A stretch of DNA of 64,000 nucleotides from Methanothrix thermoacetophila PT (GCF_000014945.1 NC_008553.1:806001-870000); one strand, 5' to 3'; positions 9,391 through 19,130 are shown, counted from the stretch's first letter. Translations and numbers: made by a program. The notes: generated from the letters alone by a model not told the origin.

Positions 9391-11130
9391 ATGCCGTTCA
9401 GAAATCCATACGCACTCCTCGGCCTTCTCAGCGTGCTGCCGCTGATCATACTTTACCTGATAAAACCGAAACCCCGTGACGTTCTCTTCCCGAGCATAAG
9501 GTTTCTGGAGGCTGGAAAGGCCAGGAGATCCGCAGCCCTGAGCAGGATGATAAAGGATCCGCTCTTCTGGCTGCAGCTTTTCATTCTAATTATTCTCTCG
9601 ATTGCCGCTGCCGGTCCGTATACCCTCGAGAGGGGGAGCCCAGGATCGCATCTTGTCATTGTTCTGGATGTATCTGCGAGCATGGAGAGCACGTTCCAGA
9701 ACGCGCTGAGCATAGCATCATCAGAGCTATCCGGATACGACAGGGTGAGCGTCGTCCTGGCGGAGAGCATACCTGTCGTGGCGCTCAGAGAGGGCAGCGC
9801 GGATGAGGCTCGATCCATTCTGGGTAAAATCGATGTGCTCGATCTTCCTGCTGACATATCGAGCGCCATGAACCTTGCATACACCCTCACAGGAGCTGAG
9901 GGCGGCGATATTCTCGTCATCTCAGACTTCATCAGCTGGGCAGGAGACGATCCAGGTGTAACAAGGGATTCACTGGTCGCAGCAGGCGCGAGCATAGTCT
10001 TCGCTGACACAGGAGGAGGGGGAGATAACGTCGGAATCGTCGGAGGGTGGTTGACAGAGAGCTATGTGGGAATCAACTACACATGTAGGATCCACAACTA
10101 TGGATCTGCGAGGGGTCTCTCCATAAAAGTCACATCACAGGGCGGCAGCTCAGAGCACAGAGCGTTCATAAATGCGGATGAGGACTACTACCTCACTCTC
10201 AGTCTCCCACGCGGCATCAGCACGGTGACTCTTGATGTCAGGGATGCCATATCCGCGGACAACATCGCGTACATCTACGCCCCACTTCAGGATGATACAA
10301 GGATACTCTACATTGGAGATAGCAGTCCCACACTGGCTGCACTCAGTGCGATAGGTGGTGTTGATACCATAGGAGATCCGGAGGGCTACGATCTGGTGGT
10401 CATCAGGAACAGCTCGATCGATGGAGATCTCAATAGATATGTGGACTCCGGAGGGAAGATAGTCTACATCCCCCAGGAGAATTCCCCAAGCCCTGAGTAC
10501 CTGCCAGTAAGGATAACAGGCGTGGTGAACAGGACGGGCATTCCCTGGGCGAGAAATCCCGTCTTCGGAGAGGGGATACACTTCGAGGAGATCGGTATAA
10601 GGTCGTATGTGGAGTCGGTCCCAAGGCGCGGATCAACGGTTGTGGTGGAAGTAAACAGCGTTCCTCTTCTCGCATACTGGCAGCTCGGCAGAGGTACCGT
10701 GGTATACAACGCGCTCGAGTACGGCAGCGATTTTCACCTCAGGCCTGAGTATCCAGTATTCTGGTATGAATTGATCAGATGGCTGACTGGCGCCCCGTCA
10801 CTGGATGATTTAAACAGGAAGACCGGAGAGGTGGTGCCGCTGGAGAGAGCGACGACTATAAACACCCCCGGAGGCACGGTCACAACACAGCTTCTGCTTC
10901 TCGACAGGGTGGGCCTCTACACGTTTGATGGAAAGATGCTGGCTGCGAACCTCTACGATCCCGCAGAGTCTGATCTGAGGAATAGGAGGTCCTACGCTCC
11001 AGGAAGCTTCAGATCCACCGCCCACACTGAGAAGCTCGTGGAGAGGGATCTCTCCGGCTGGATTATGGTGGTGGCTCTGATGCTCCTCATGGCTGAGCTC
11101 TGGATAATAAGATGGAGGAGGGAGCTGTGA
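9391..11130 (+). CDS. BatA-like membrane protein with von Willebrand A domain
   Basis: 579 residues. Two N-terminal membrane helices (YALLGLLSVLPLIILYLI, about 7-24; FWLQLFILIILSIAAAG, about 55-72) match the aerotolerance-type BatA N-domain. A vWA domain follows with an intact metal site DVSASMES (near residue 92) and a second strand 'GGDILVISDFISW'. A helix anchors the C-terminus (WIMVVALMLLMAELWII). The mass between is probably extracellular. The stop overlaps the start of the next, related gene. The MoxR ATPase and DUF58 genes usually found with such pairs are not here. It probably organises or inserts metal into envelope complexes (inference). Confidence 0.83.
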   Translation: MPFRNPYALLGLLSVLPLIILYLIKPKPRDVLFPSIRFLEAGKARRSAALSRMIKDPLFWLQLFILIILSIAAAGPYTLERGSPGSHLVIVLDVSASMESTFQNALSIASSELSGYDRVSVVLAESIPVVALREGSADEARSILGKIDVLDLPADISSAMNLAYTLTGAEGGDILVISDFISWAGDDPGVTRDSLVAAGASIVFADTGGGGDNVGIVGGWLTESYVGINYTCRIHNYGSARGLSIKVTSQGGSSEHRAFINADEDYYLTLSLPRGISTVTLDVRDAISADNIAYIYAPLQDDTRILYIGDSSPTLAALSAIGGVDTIGDPEGYDLVVIRNSSIDGDLNRYVDSGGKIVYIPQENSPSPEYLPVRITGVVNRTGIPWARNPVFGEGIHFEEIGIRSYVESVPRRGSTVVVEVNSVPLLAYWQLGRGTVVYNALEYGSDFHLRPEYPVFWYELIRWLTGAPSLDDLNRKTGEVVPLERATTINTPGGTVTTQLLLLDRVGLYTFDGKMLAANLYDPAESDLRNRRSYAPGSFRSTAHTEKLVERDLSGWIMVVALMLLMAELWIIRWRREL

Positions 11131-13481
11131 GCGAGATATACCTGCAGAGGCCTGAGCTGCTCTGGCTCGTTCCAGCTGTTCTCGCAGCAGGGCTTCTGTA
11201 TACCAGGCGCACACAGCAGAAGCTCCTGGTCCTCACGAGATCCGTGGTGGTATGCCTGATCATAATCGCGCTGGCGAATCCATACACAGTGGCAACCCAC
11301 ACAAAGGACGTTAGCAGGCCGAGGATAACGATACTCTCGGATCAGACCGCATCCATGGAGATCTTCGATACGAATATCGCAGAGCGTTTGAGCTCGAGGA
11401 TACCCGACTCACAGCTCAGGTACTTCTCCGGAGAGAGCACGCCGCTCGGAGACAGGATCATACAGTACATGCCACAGGCTGATTCAATTCTGCTTGTGAG
11501 TGATGGTTACAGCAACAGCGGTCGCCCGCTCAGGGACGCTCTTCTCCTCGCCAGAAGCTCAAATGTATCCGTATTCGCGATCGAGATGAGCCCTGTGGCG
11601 AAAGAGGCTGGCGTCGAGATATCGGGAAGCAATGTTGCGGTTCTGGATGGTGATTATCCATTTAAGATAATCGTAAGAAAATCCGGAAGCGCCAGCGGAG
11701 ATGTTGTGGTATACGCGGATGACCTGGAGATATTCAGGGGATCTCTGGAGAGCATAAACGATTCCCTCAGGATATCACACAGGTTCCGCAGCACAGGCAC
11801 GCACATCCTGAGAGCGGAGATATACCCAGATGAGGATCATTTCGATATGAACAACATGTACACGAAAGCCGTGTACGTTGTGCCGAGGCCACGAGTTCTG
11901 CTTCTGGGCAGCTCATCCCCTCTGGAAGATGTCCTTAAGGATATCGTCGAGTTAAACACCGCAGAGGACCTTCCTCAATCTCTGAGCGGTTACAAGGCGG
12001 TCGTCCTGGACAATATCAAGTACAATCCCGATCTCGACCGGCTGAAGGACTACGTGGCCAGCGGCGGCGGCCTGGTCGTTGTTGGTGGAGCTGATGCATA
12101 CGAGCTGGGCGGCTATTACGGCACAGAGTTTGAGAAGGCTCTCCCTGTCATCTCGTCTCCGAGCCTCTTCGAAGGCGGGAAGGTTCTGATCATGGTCATA
12201 GATATCTCAGGAAGCACGATGGCGCCGATGAGGATTGGGGAGAGCACGACGTACCTTGATTATGAGAAGTCACTCGCGATAGAGCTTCTCCAATCACCGG
12301 AGCTCAGGGATGCCAGGGTCGGCATCGTCGTCTTCGGCACGAAACCTTACGTCGTATCTCAGCCGGTGCCTATCAGAAACAGGGCTGTCATAGAGGAGAG
12401 TATAAAGAGCCTTCAGACTCCCCTCGGAAGAGATGAGACTAACCTGGATGAGGGACTCCGCCTGGCGTGGAAGATCATCAACGAGAGCAAGGCTGAGGCC
12501 GATCTTGTGATCATATCAGATGGCAGAATAGAGCCTGACAAGGTGAAGGGAGATCAGGTATTCCTGAACTCTGTTGATATTCTGAGGGAGATGAACGCGA
12601 CGGTCACACTGATACAGGTCCAGAGCTACGCAGGGTCTGCCGGCAGGTTTGAGGAGCTGGCTGCGCTCACAGGCGCCACGTTCCGTCCTGCAGTATACCC
12701 AAGCTCTCTGACTGTGAGGACTCCTGAGATCGAAAGGGGGATAGAGGTTGCGAAGAACGTCTCCGGATACACACTTGTGGTGACGGATGAGAATCATTAC
12801 ATAACAAGCGATATAGAGATCAATGCTACGATCAGCGGATTCAATGATGTGACGCCGAAGCCAGGCGCCCAGAGGCTCGTGGCGCTGACAGATGGAAAAC
12901 CGATAGTGACAGCAATGCGCTACGGCCTCGGCAGGAGCGTCTCCCTGGCCACAGATGATGGCAATGCATGGGCTCAGTCGATTTACGCCGAGGAGAACTC
13001 GATGCTCATTTCCTCCATGGTTAACTGGGCCGTCGGCGATCCGAGGCCCGAGAGAGAGAGGGTTGAGGCCGACGATGGATGGGCGGGAAGCCCTCTGGAG
13101 ATATACGTCTCAAGCGAGAGCCCGCCTGAGATCGGAAAGGGAGCCAGGATCGAGAGCACCGCCCCGGGAAGGTACACGGTGACGATCGTCCCGGAGTCAA
13201 AGGGTGTGTATTACATCAACGATTATGGAATCGCCGTAAACTACCCGCTGGAGTACAGGGAGTTCGGGTTCAACCCGGAGCTGAAAGGAATGATAGAGGC
13301 AGTGGGTGGAAAGATCTTCACAGAGGACGAGGCGGGAAGGAGCATCGTGGAGGAGGCGAGGAAGGCAAGCGCGCGCCTCGTTCAGGAGAGAGCCAGCATC
13401 AGCTGGCAGCTGCTTCTGGCTGCGCTGGTTCTATTCCTGCTGGAGGTCACAGTCAGGCGTCTGAGGGAGATAAGGGGGTGA
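11127..13481 (+). CDS. Large membrane-anchored protein with two von Willebrand A-like domains
   Basis: 784 residues from the GTG at 11127, chosen because it overlaps the previous stop as GTGA and follows GGAGGAGGG by a few bases; an ATG at 11112 would overlap more. Two N-terminal helices (ELLWLVPAVLAAGLLY and VVVCLIIIALANPY) precede a degenerate vWA (SDQTASMEIF). A class-I amidotransferase-like segment with 'SGGGLVVVGGADAYELGG' follows, then a canonical vWA (MVIDISGSTMAPM with TNLDEGL and LVIISDG). A final helix is near the end (LLLAALVLFLLEVTV). Works with the preceding gene, most likely as one envelope complex. Confidence 0.82.
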   Translation: MSEIYLQRPELLWLVPAVLAAGLLYTRRTQQKLLVLTRSVVVCLIIIALANPYTVATHTKDVSRPRITILSDQTASMEIFDTNIAERLSSRIPDSQLRYFSGESTPLGDRIIQYMPQADSILLVSDGYSNSGRPLRDALLLARSSNVSVFAIEMSPVAKEAGVEISGSNVAVLDGDYPFKIIVRKSGSASGDVVVYADDLEIFRGSLESINDSLRISHRFRSTGTHILRAEIYPDEDHFDMNNMYTKAVYVVPRPRVLLLGSSSPLEDVLKDIVELNTAEDLPQSLSGYKAVVLDNIKYNPDLDRLKDYVASGGGLVVVGGADAYELGGYYGTEFEKALPVISSPSLFEGGKVLIMVIDISGSTMAPMRIGESTTYLDYEKSLAIELLQSPELRDARVGIVVFGTKPYVVSQPVPIRNRAVIEESIKSLQTPLGRDETNLDEGLRLAWKIINESKAEADLVIISDGRIEPDKVKGDQVFLNSVDILREMNATVTLIQVQSYAGSAGRFEELAALTGATFRPAVYPSSLTVRTPEIERGIEVAKNVSGYTLVVTDENHYITSDIEINATISGFNDVTPKPGAQRLVALTDGKPIVTAMRYGLGRSVSLATDDGNAWAQSIYAEENSMLISSMVNWAVGDPRPERERVEADDGWAGSPLEIYVSSESPPEIGKGARIESTAPGRYTVTIVPESKGVYYINDYGIAVNYPLEYREFGFNPELKGMIEAVGGKIFTEDEAGRSIVEEARKASARLVQERASISWQLLLAALVLFLLEVTVRRLREIRG

Positions 13482-13617
13482 TCCCCCTCGAAGGACTGTC
13501 GCCCCAGCGATGGCTTCGCTCTTTCAGAGAGGTGCTTGGTATACAAGTGAGATGAAAGAGCATTCGCTCAGAGCTCCATCAAATGCTGAGGGCAGGGCGC
13601 TGGGAAGACAAGCGGCC

Positions 13618-13749
13618 TTAGGCATTCTCCCTCTCAAGCTCACGCCTCAGGATCTCTATGATCTCCAGCAGCTCCTCCCTTCTTGCAGCGCAGATATGGC
13701 GACCCGCTATCTCCTCAAGCCTTCGTATCGCCTCCTCGATCCCAGACAT
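13618..13749 (-). CDS. Possible small helical protein
   Basis: About 43 residues from the ATG at 13749, with GGAG upstream: MSGIEEAIRRLEEIAGRHIC and then a charged helix ending RRELERENA. The frame continues upstream to 13863, but that part looks non-coding. It lies between the vWA operon and LysRS in a 443-base gap. The amphipathic, charged composition is protein-like; no family is recognised and it may be noise. Confidence 0.35.
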   Translation of the reverse strand: MSGIEEAIRRLEEIAGRHICAARREELLEIIEILRRELERENA

Positions 13750-13924
13750 CCGATCGCTCCAGCTGATTGGATTATACGTGAATGGATTGTAAGATTTGAT
13801 GAATATATCTGTCCGGAGACCCGCGTCTGTTATGACGCAGACGATTGACAACCATTTCAGCACATCATGTGGTTATCCAGAGGTCGTCCTGCAGGCATGA
13901 GCTGCGCTCCAACGAACCGCGCGC

Positions 13925-15418
13925 TCACGCAACAGACGCCTCGATGAGCCTGCGTTTGACGAAATCCCTGTCGAGGCTTGCGATGAACCACCCTGCCTTC
14001 GGCCCCTGACGCTCACCGAGAAATGCGAGGTACACAGCCTGGAAGAACTTCTTAGGATCGAGGCCGAGCTCATTTGCAACTGCGTATATCTCATCATGGA
14101 TCTCCTGCGCGCTCTTTCCCTCGATCCTCTCAGCCAGCATGCCAAGGCCTCTGCGCTCCTCTGGGGATATGTTTCTGACCGCCTGAGGGAGATCCTCCTT
14201 CACATCGAACTTCACAAACGGAGGAGCATACCGCTCCAGCCAGATCCTCACGTTCCTGGCGCGCGCGAGTATCTCATCCCTGCGCGACGTCTCATAGCCG
14301 CTCCGCTCCAGAACTTTGAGAAGGAGATCCTCGTCATCCCTCGCGATCTGGACGGCCGTCACCATATGTCTGAACGGTATAGTGAAGGGCTCGCTCTGCC
14401 TTATCGAGGAGAGTTCCAGCGCTCTTGCATCACCCCTCCTCTGGTCGAACTCATCCACAAGGGTGAGGAGCGGAAGCCCTGGATCAAACTCTATGTGCTT
14501 CTCTGGCTTCGTCCTGATTATGAGGTAACGCAGGACCTCTGGCGGCACGACATCGAGCATCTCCTGGACCGTCACAACAAGCCCTGTGGAGCTGTGCATA
14601 GCCCCCTTTCCCTTGAGATGGATCCACTCGTAGACGATCGGATACGGGGCAGGATAATTGTAAACATCCTCGCTGATCCTCTTTCCTGTGTCGTAAGATC
14701 CGCCTGCAGTCGCATGATCCTTTCCGAAGGGCTCAACGGTCACCCTGAGGATATGCCAGCGTGCAGGCCAGTCGACCCTCCAGACCAGCTTGCCGCCACC
14801 ACGCATGCTCACGCTTCCTGTGGACCCACACTCGCATACGTAATCAACCCTCTCGGAATCGAGATCAAATCCTGTCACCCTGGTGGTGTTCATGCGCCCG
14901 CAGTCCCTGCAGATCGGATCGAAAGGACTCCAGCCCGGCGAGACATCCCTGCCGGAGACCTCCTTCAATATCCTCGCGATTTCGTCCCTCTTTTTCAGCG
15001 CGGTCTTTATCGCATCGAGATAAACGCCCTCTTTGTAGAGCTGATCCGCCCTGTAGACCTCAGGCTTTATATCCAGAAGATCCATCGCTCTCAGGAACGG
15101 CTGCAGGAAGTGCTCTGAGTAGCTGCTGCAGCACCCCTCCGGGCACGGGATCTCAGATAAAGGCTTGCCCACGTGCTCCCTGAAGCTCTCATCCAGAAAT
15201 GGATAGAGCCTCCGCAGGCGATCGTATGTATCAGCTATGTAAATCAGCCTCGCCTCCACGCCTCTGTCTACAAGAGCCCTGTAAACAGCGTCAGCCGTCA
15301 TGACCTCGCGCAAGTTACCTATGTGCACCGGCCCGGATGGCGTTATGCCTGTGGCCAATGTGTGCGGGCCATGGTCCTTGAGCCTCTCTGCAATCACATC
15401 TGCCCAGTGGATGATCAT
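13925..15418 (-). CDS. lysS: Lysyl-tRNA synthetase, class I
   Basis: 497 residues. The class I signature GPVHIGNLREVM (HIGH motif near residue 31) begins a Rossmann fold. A zinc-ribbon-like insert (CRDCGRMNTT...CECGSTG) follows, and then 'RWHILRVTVEPFGKDHATAGGSYDTG', typical of archaeal LysRS-I. The KMSKS-equivalent loop appears as GAMHSSTG. It attaches lysine to tRNA-Lys in the cytoplasm. It is convergent with the vWA operon. The start ATG begins MIIHWADVIAERL, as in the family; a weak TATA (CTTAATATTCC) lies about 30 bases upstream. Confidence 0.95.
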   Translation of the reverse strand: MIIHWADVIAERLKDHGPHTLATGITPSGPVHIGNLREVMTADAVYRALVDRGVEARLIYIADTYDRLRRLYPFLDESFREHVGKPLSEIPCPEGCCSSYSEHFLQPFLRAMDLLDIKPEVYRADQLYKEGVYLDAIKTALKKRDEIARILKEVSGRDVSPGWSPFDPICRDCGRMNTTRVTGFDLDSERVDYVCECGSTGSVSMRGGGKLVWRVDWPARWHILRVTVEPFGKDHATAGGSYDTGKRISEDVYNYPAPYPIVYEWIHLKGKGAMHSSTGLVVTVQEMLDVVPPEVLRYLIIRTKPEKHIEFDPGLPLLTLVDEFDQRRGDARALELSSIRQSEPFTIPFRHMVTAVQIARDDEDLLLKVLERSGYETSRRDEILARARNVRIWLERYAPPFVKFDVKEDLPQAVRNISPEERRGLGMLAERIEGKSAQEIHDEIYAVANELGLDPKKFFQAVYLAFLGERQGPKAGWFIASLDRDFVKRRLIEASVA

Positions 15419-15767
15419 AAGCCGAGATCGATGCAGAGCGGAATATTAAGCTTCCGGCTTAAGCTTCAGGCCACTACAAAACACAACTTGGAATATACCT
15501 CGGCATGGGATCGGATTACTGAATAGAACTGAAATCGACGTTCACTTGCATAACAGATCGCGGATCATGCAGGATCATCCGCAATCTCAATGATGCGAGT
15601 ACACACCTGTACCTCCTCTTAAGTTTCAATGAGGGTCGCCCTGTGGTAATACAATACTGAATATAAACATCTTAACACTGTTACTTGAAAAGATATATAT
15701 CACAAATCAAGTTATTTCTCTGCATTTGATAATATCATGTCAGATCTACAAGGTGATTGTGTTGAAG
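15419..15767 (+). promoter_or_regulatory. Intergenic region carrying the promoter of the FmdE-like/ABC transporter operon
   Basis: 349 bases between divergent genes. An alternating TATA box AGATATATAT (15691-15700) lies about 70 bases before the FmdE-like ATG. No other gene or repeat seen. Confidence 0.45.
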
Positions 15768-16193
15768 ATGTACACGATCAATCCAGATACTGTATCTCTT
15801 GATAATATGATCGAGCGCGGTACGGAGTTTCACGGCCATCTGGGTCCATTTCTCGTTCTCGGCATAAGGATGGGGCTCGCTGCCCTCAGCGAGCTCGGCT
15901 CTCGTGGACACAAGGATATCAGCGCTGTTGTGCGGTCCGGGAGCAGACCTCCGGTATCGTGTCTGGCAGATGGTATCCAGATATCCACCGGCTGCACGCT
16001 TGGAAAAGGAAACATCTCCGTGCTTCAGGATGGAGTGCCTGAGGCGACGTTCTCCTCAAACGGCAGGACCGTGAGCTTCAGGGTCAGAGGTTCAATCGCT
16101 GAGAAGATCTCGAAGCTATCGCATGATGAGCTCGAGGATTTCTCCTGGAAGATATCGAGAATGCCACTGGACTCGATCATCGAAAGGCTCTGA
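15768..16193 (+). CDS. FmdE-family metal-binding protein (short form)
   Basis: 141 residues. 'MIERGTEFHGHLGPFLVLGI' and 'CLADGIQISTGCTLGKGNI' are the conserved His- and Cys-containing blocks of the FmdE family, named after a protein encoded in molybdenum formylmethanofuran dehydrogenase operons. The C-terminal zinc-finger of longer members is absent. The start was set at the ATG after GGTGAT (15752-15757); earlier in-frame codons give a poorer N-terminus. It is the first gene of an operon with an ABC transporter of the zinc/manganese type, seven bases ahead of the ATPase gene. It may bind or sense the transported metal (inference). Confidence 0.85.
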   Translation: MYTINPDTVSLDNMIERGTEFHGHLGPFLVLGIRMGLAALSELGSRGHKDISAVVRSGSRPPVSCLADGIQISTGCTLGKGNISVLQDGVPEATFSSNGRTVSFRVRGSIAEKISKLSHDELEDFSWKISRMPLDSIIERL

Positions 16194-16200
16194 GGTGGAT

Positions 16201-16926
16201 ATGCTGATCAGGCTCGAGAACGTGCACACATTCTATGATGGTGAGAAGAACTCCACCCTGAAGGGCATCACGCTTTCGATCGGCGCGGGCGAGATGGTGT
16301 GCGTCATGGGCCCGAACGGCGCTGGCAAGACCACGCTCCTAGAGACGATAAATGGAATACTTCCATCGACCGGAAGGGTCGAGGTCTTTGGAAGGGACGC
16401 CCGCAGGCACGGCCCCGAGATAAGAAAGGACATAGGCTACATGCTCCAGGCCAAGACGTTCCCTGAGGACACTCCATATCTCGTGAGGGACGTCGTGCTA
16501 ATGGGAAGATTCGGAAAGATCGGCATGCTCCGAAGACCGGGAAGGAATGACTGGAATGCAGCAAGGGATGCTGCGAGATTCATGGAGGTCGACCACCTCT
16601 GGGACAGGCCGATAGGAAAGCTATCAGGAGGACAGACGCAGAGGGTGCTTCTGGCCAGGCTTCTCGCAAAGAATCCCAGGATACTCCTCCTGGATGAGCC
16701 ATACTCGAACCTGGACTGCAGAGCGGTGGAAGATGTATCGAGGAAGATATGCACCCTTCATACGAGGAATAAGCTCACTACGGTCATGGTCATACACGAT
16801 ACAGCTCACGTGCCCGATATCTGCGACAGGATACTCCTGCTGAAGGATGGCCGGCTGATCGGCGATGCGCATCCTGATGTGATGCTCCCCTCCAGGACGT
16901 TCAGAGATGCATTTGCTGAGGCTTAG
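16201..16926 (+). CDS. Metal ABC transporter ATP-binding protein (ZnuC type)
   Basis: 241 residues. All ATPase motifs are present: Walker A GPNGAGKTT (about 39-47), Q-loop 'GYMLQAKTFP', signature LSGGQTQR, Walker B RILLLDEP and switch His in 'MVIHDTAH'. The start ATG has GAGGTGG just upstream and lies seven bases after the FmdE-like stop. It powers uptake (probably zinc, manganese or a similar ion) through the permease encoded three bases downstream. The ion cannot be told from the sequence. Confidence 0.93.
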   Translation: MLIRLENVHTFYDGEKNSTLKGITLSIGAGEMVCVMGPNGAGKTTLLETINGILPSTGRVEVFGRDARRHGPEIRKDIGYMLQAKTFPEDTPYLVRDVVLMGRFGKIGMLRRPGRNDWNAARDAARFMEVDHLWDRPIGKLSGGQTQRVLLARLLAKNPRILLLDEPYSNLDCRAVEDVSRKICTLHTRNKLTTVMVIHDTAHVPDICDRILLLKDGRLIGDAHPDVMLPSRTFRDAFAEA

Positions 16927-16929
16927 CTC

Positions 16930-17745
16930 ATGCTGCCATCGAGCATTGTGATGAACACGATCGTCGGGGCATCTCTTGCAGCCGTCGTCTGCTCCATGAT
17001 AGGCGTGTTCATTGTGCGAATGAACCTCTCATCGATGGGGTTCTGCATGTCTCATGCCGCCTTTGCAGGCGCCGCGCTCGGACTGGCCATATCCAAGGAT
17101 CCATTCGCTCTGGCGCTGGGCATGGCAACAGCTGTTGCCCTCATCCTCGGACCGGTTTCGGATAAAGCCAGGCTGCAGGCCGATGTAGTGCTGGGGACCA
17201 TGTTCTCCCTCACGATGGCGCTGGCTCTGCTGTTTCTCAGCATCGCCCCAGGGTCTGTGGTGAGCAGCACCGCTCTTTCAGTGCTGTGGGGAAGTGTTTT
17301 GGGAATAACAACCGCCGACATCATCAGGCTCCTCGTTCTTATGCTGACGCTCTTGCTGGTGATATTTCTCTTTTATAAGGAATTCTTCGCGATAATGCTG
17401 GATAGAAAGCTCGCAGAGGAGTCTGGTATCAACACAAAACCGTTTTACTATGCAATTCTATTTCTCTGTGGTGTAACCGTCTCGGTCTCGCTCAAGCTCA
17501 TCGGCGGCTTGCTCATATTCGCACTGATGGTCAATCCGGTCTCCTCGGCGTACCAGTTCTCTCACGATATGAGATGGATCATGCTGATATCTCCCCTCAT
17601 AGGGCTTGCAGCAAGCGTCTCAGGATTAGCTGCATCCCTCTGTCTCGATATCCCCGTGGGTAGCTCGATCGCGATAATGAGCGTTGCGATATTCCTGGTA
17701 TCTGTAGCACTCTCCCCGAAGAGGAGAAGGGGGCAGAAGCGCTGA
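16930..17745 (+). CDS. Metal ABC transporter permease (ZnuB/MntB type)
   Basis: 271 residues with about eight membrane helices. 'MGFCMSHAAFAGAALGLAIS' and 'KLIGGLLIFALMVNPVSSAY' are the conserved ABC-3 permease blocks. It ends with a basic cytoplasmic tail (SPKRRRGQKR). No periplasmic solute-binding protein gene is next to it; downstream lies only a pseudogene on the other strand. The binding protein is therefore elsewhere or replaced. Confidence 0.93.
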   Translation: MLPSSIVMNTIVGASLAAVVCSMIGVFIVRMNLSSMGFCMSHAAFAGAALGLAISKDPFALALGMATAVALILGPVSDKARLQADVVLGTMFSLTMALALLFLSIAPGSVVSSTALSVLWGSVLGITTADIIRLLVLMLTLLLVIFLFYKEFFAIMLDRKLAEESGINTKPFYYAILFLCGVTVSVSLKLIGGLLIFALMVNPVSSAYQFSHDMRWIMLISPLIGLAASVSGLAASLCLDIPVGSSIAIMSVAIFLVSVALSPKRRRGQKR

Positions 17746-18898
17746 TCACGTCTTCTTCCAGCGGATTGTATCACCCTTTATCTCTACCACACCATTTTTC
17801 TCAAGGATCCTCGCCAGATCCTCTGCCACACCAGATGCATCGACGTCAAAGATGCCTCTATCCATATCCATAGTGACGCCGCACATTTGCGCGAAGCTAT
17901 CGATTTCAGCCTTGCCTGATGGTGGCAGCTCCGTAAGATTATGCAGAATTGTCTGAATTGCGATGATCTGAAGTACCTCTTTATGATAATCATCGAAGAA
18001 ATCATCACCAGGATCCTCAGATGTCAGAAGAGATCATTCATCTATGTAAAGACCATATGTTCTCCCCAGCTTCACAGATATATCTGTTCGCAGCAGCGGA
18101 TGCTCCGGATAACCACCTGCCTCAACAGGTGTTGCGACTATGGGATCACCCAGCTTATCTCCAGGGTCTTCATCCATCTCCAGATCGTTCAGTGAGAAAA
18201 CGCATGCCAGGAATTCCGTGGCATCTTCTTTATCCACAAAGACGTTGAAGTCGGGCTCCCCATCCACATCATCCTCAACAGAGGCGGCTTCAGGCGAGGC
18301 CTTCTCAGCAGAGAGCTCTGTCAGCCTGCTCAGAAGCTGTTTCTTGAGATGCTGGTGCGGAAGATGCCTCCTCTGAGACCTCCTCTTGGCGGGTCTTCTC
18401 TATCACAAGCGCCCCAATCTTCTCGACGAGTTTAACCCATTCTGGAACCGCATGTGTCAGGTATTTTTTGTAAAACTCTTCTGGTGCAGGCCCCTCAGCA
18501 AATGTCTTCCGAACTGCCTAAAGGTAGTGCTCATATCTTCTGATGAGTATCTCATCCTCAAGCTCGTTTTTCAGCTCACTGAACCGTCCCTGGAGTACGG
18601 TTTTGATTTTTCACATCTGCCTGATCGAGAGCCTGATATCTACCCTGACCTTCATCTTCCTGAGACGACCTGTAAGATCCCTTGCCGTCCCATCGTCGTA
18701 CTCTCCAAGTTTCAATATGATAGCAGCATAATCATTTCGCTCTTGTGTGTTCAGCAACTTAGAGGACATGTAGTCCGGTTGCTGGAAGTACTCATTCATT
18801 CTCCAAGAACGCATGCCAGGGCCATTCTCTTTCCAGGAAAGTCATTATATGGATAAGAGCGAATCATTTTTCATGTTATAGTTTACGGCGTGATCTTC
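17746..18898 (-). pseudogene. Decayed gene, C-terminal remnant, interrupted by element B
   Basis: A protein-like frame on the minus strand is broken by in-frame stops (TAG at 18518-18520, TGA at 18611-18613 and 18034-18036), a frameshift near 18330, and insertion of element B at 18738-18861. Removing the element and one copy of its duplication restores the reading 'NMKNDYAAIILKLGEYDDGT'. Other segments are 'FYKKYLTHAVPEWVKLVEKI' and 'DPIVATPVEAGGYPEHPLL', and the end is a winged-helix-like 'DLARILEKNGVVEIKGD' before a TGA. The upstream part is cut by element A. I do not recognise the family. Multiple lesions rule out a simple recoded gene. Confidence 0.75.
18738..18861. mobile_element. MITE-like element B, copy 1
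   Basis: 124 bp with terminal repeats CGCTCTTGTG / ATAAGAGCG. Perfect 8-bp target duplication AATCATTT on both sides (18730-18737, 18862-18869). It lies inside a pseudogene frame. Its interior is very close to the copy at 45104-45227. Confidence 0.88.
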
Positions 18899-18988
18899 GG
18901 ACCTATCCGAATAAGGATAGAGTGCTTATGACAAACAAGAGTGGTATGGCTCATATTTCTGGCTCCAACCTCTTATTCGGACACGTCC
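18899..18988. mobile_element. MITE-like element A, copy 3
   Basis: 90 bp, nearly identical to the copy at 9123-9212. Its left end has decayed (GGACCTATCCGAATAAG); its right end is intact. The flanks TGATCTTC and CAATCTTC agree at six of eight positions, a worn target duplication. Confidence 0.82.
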
Positions 18989-19130
18989 CAATCTTCCCGA
19001 AATTACTTCGAAAAATCCTGAACCAGAGATCTGCTGTGCGGCAGCGGCACCCAAGAGTTATCAGCACACAAGGTGATGTATCGATGCTGCAGATATCCCG
19101 AGACGGGTTCAATATTTATTCAGGGCATCC

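Noticed and set aside
13510-13848. 112-codon plus-strand frame after the vWA operon
   Set aside because: Composition unlike protein; the opposite strand gives a more credible small helical protein.
14096-15118. 340-codon plus-strand frame opposite lysS
   Set aside because: Antisense shadow; lysS has every class I motif.
17746-18898. Selenocysteine or pyrrolysine recoding of the in-frame TGA and TAG codons
   Set aside because: A frameshift and a mobile element also break the gene, so ordinary decay explains it; no recoding hairpin seen.
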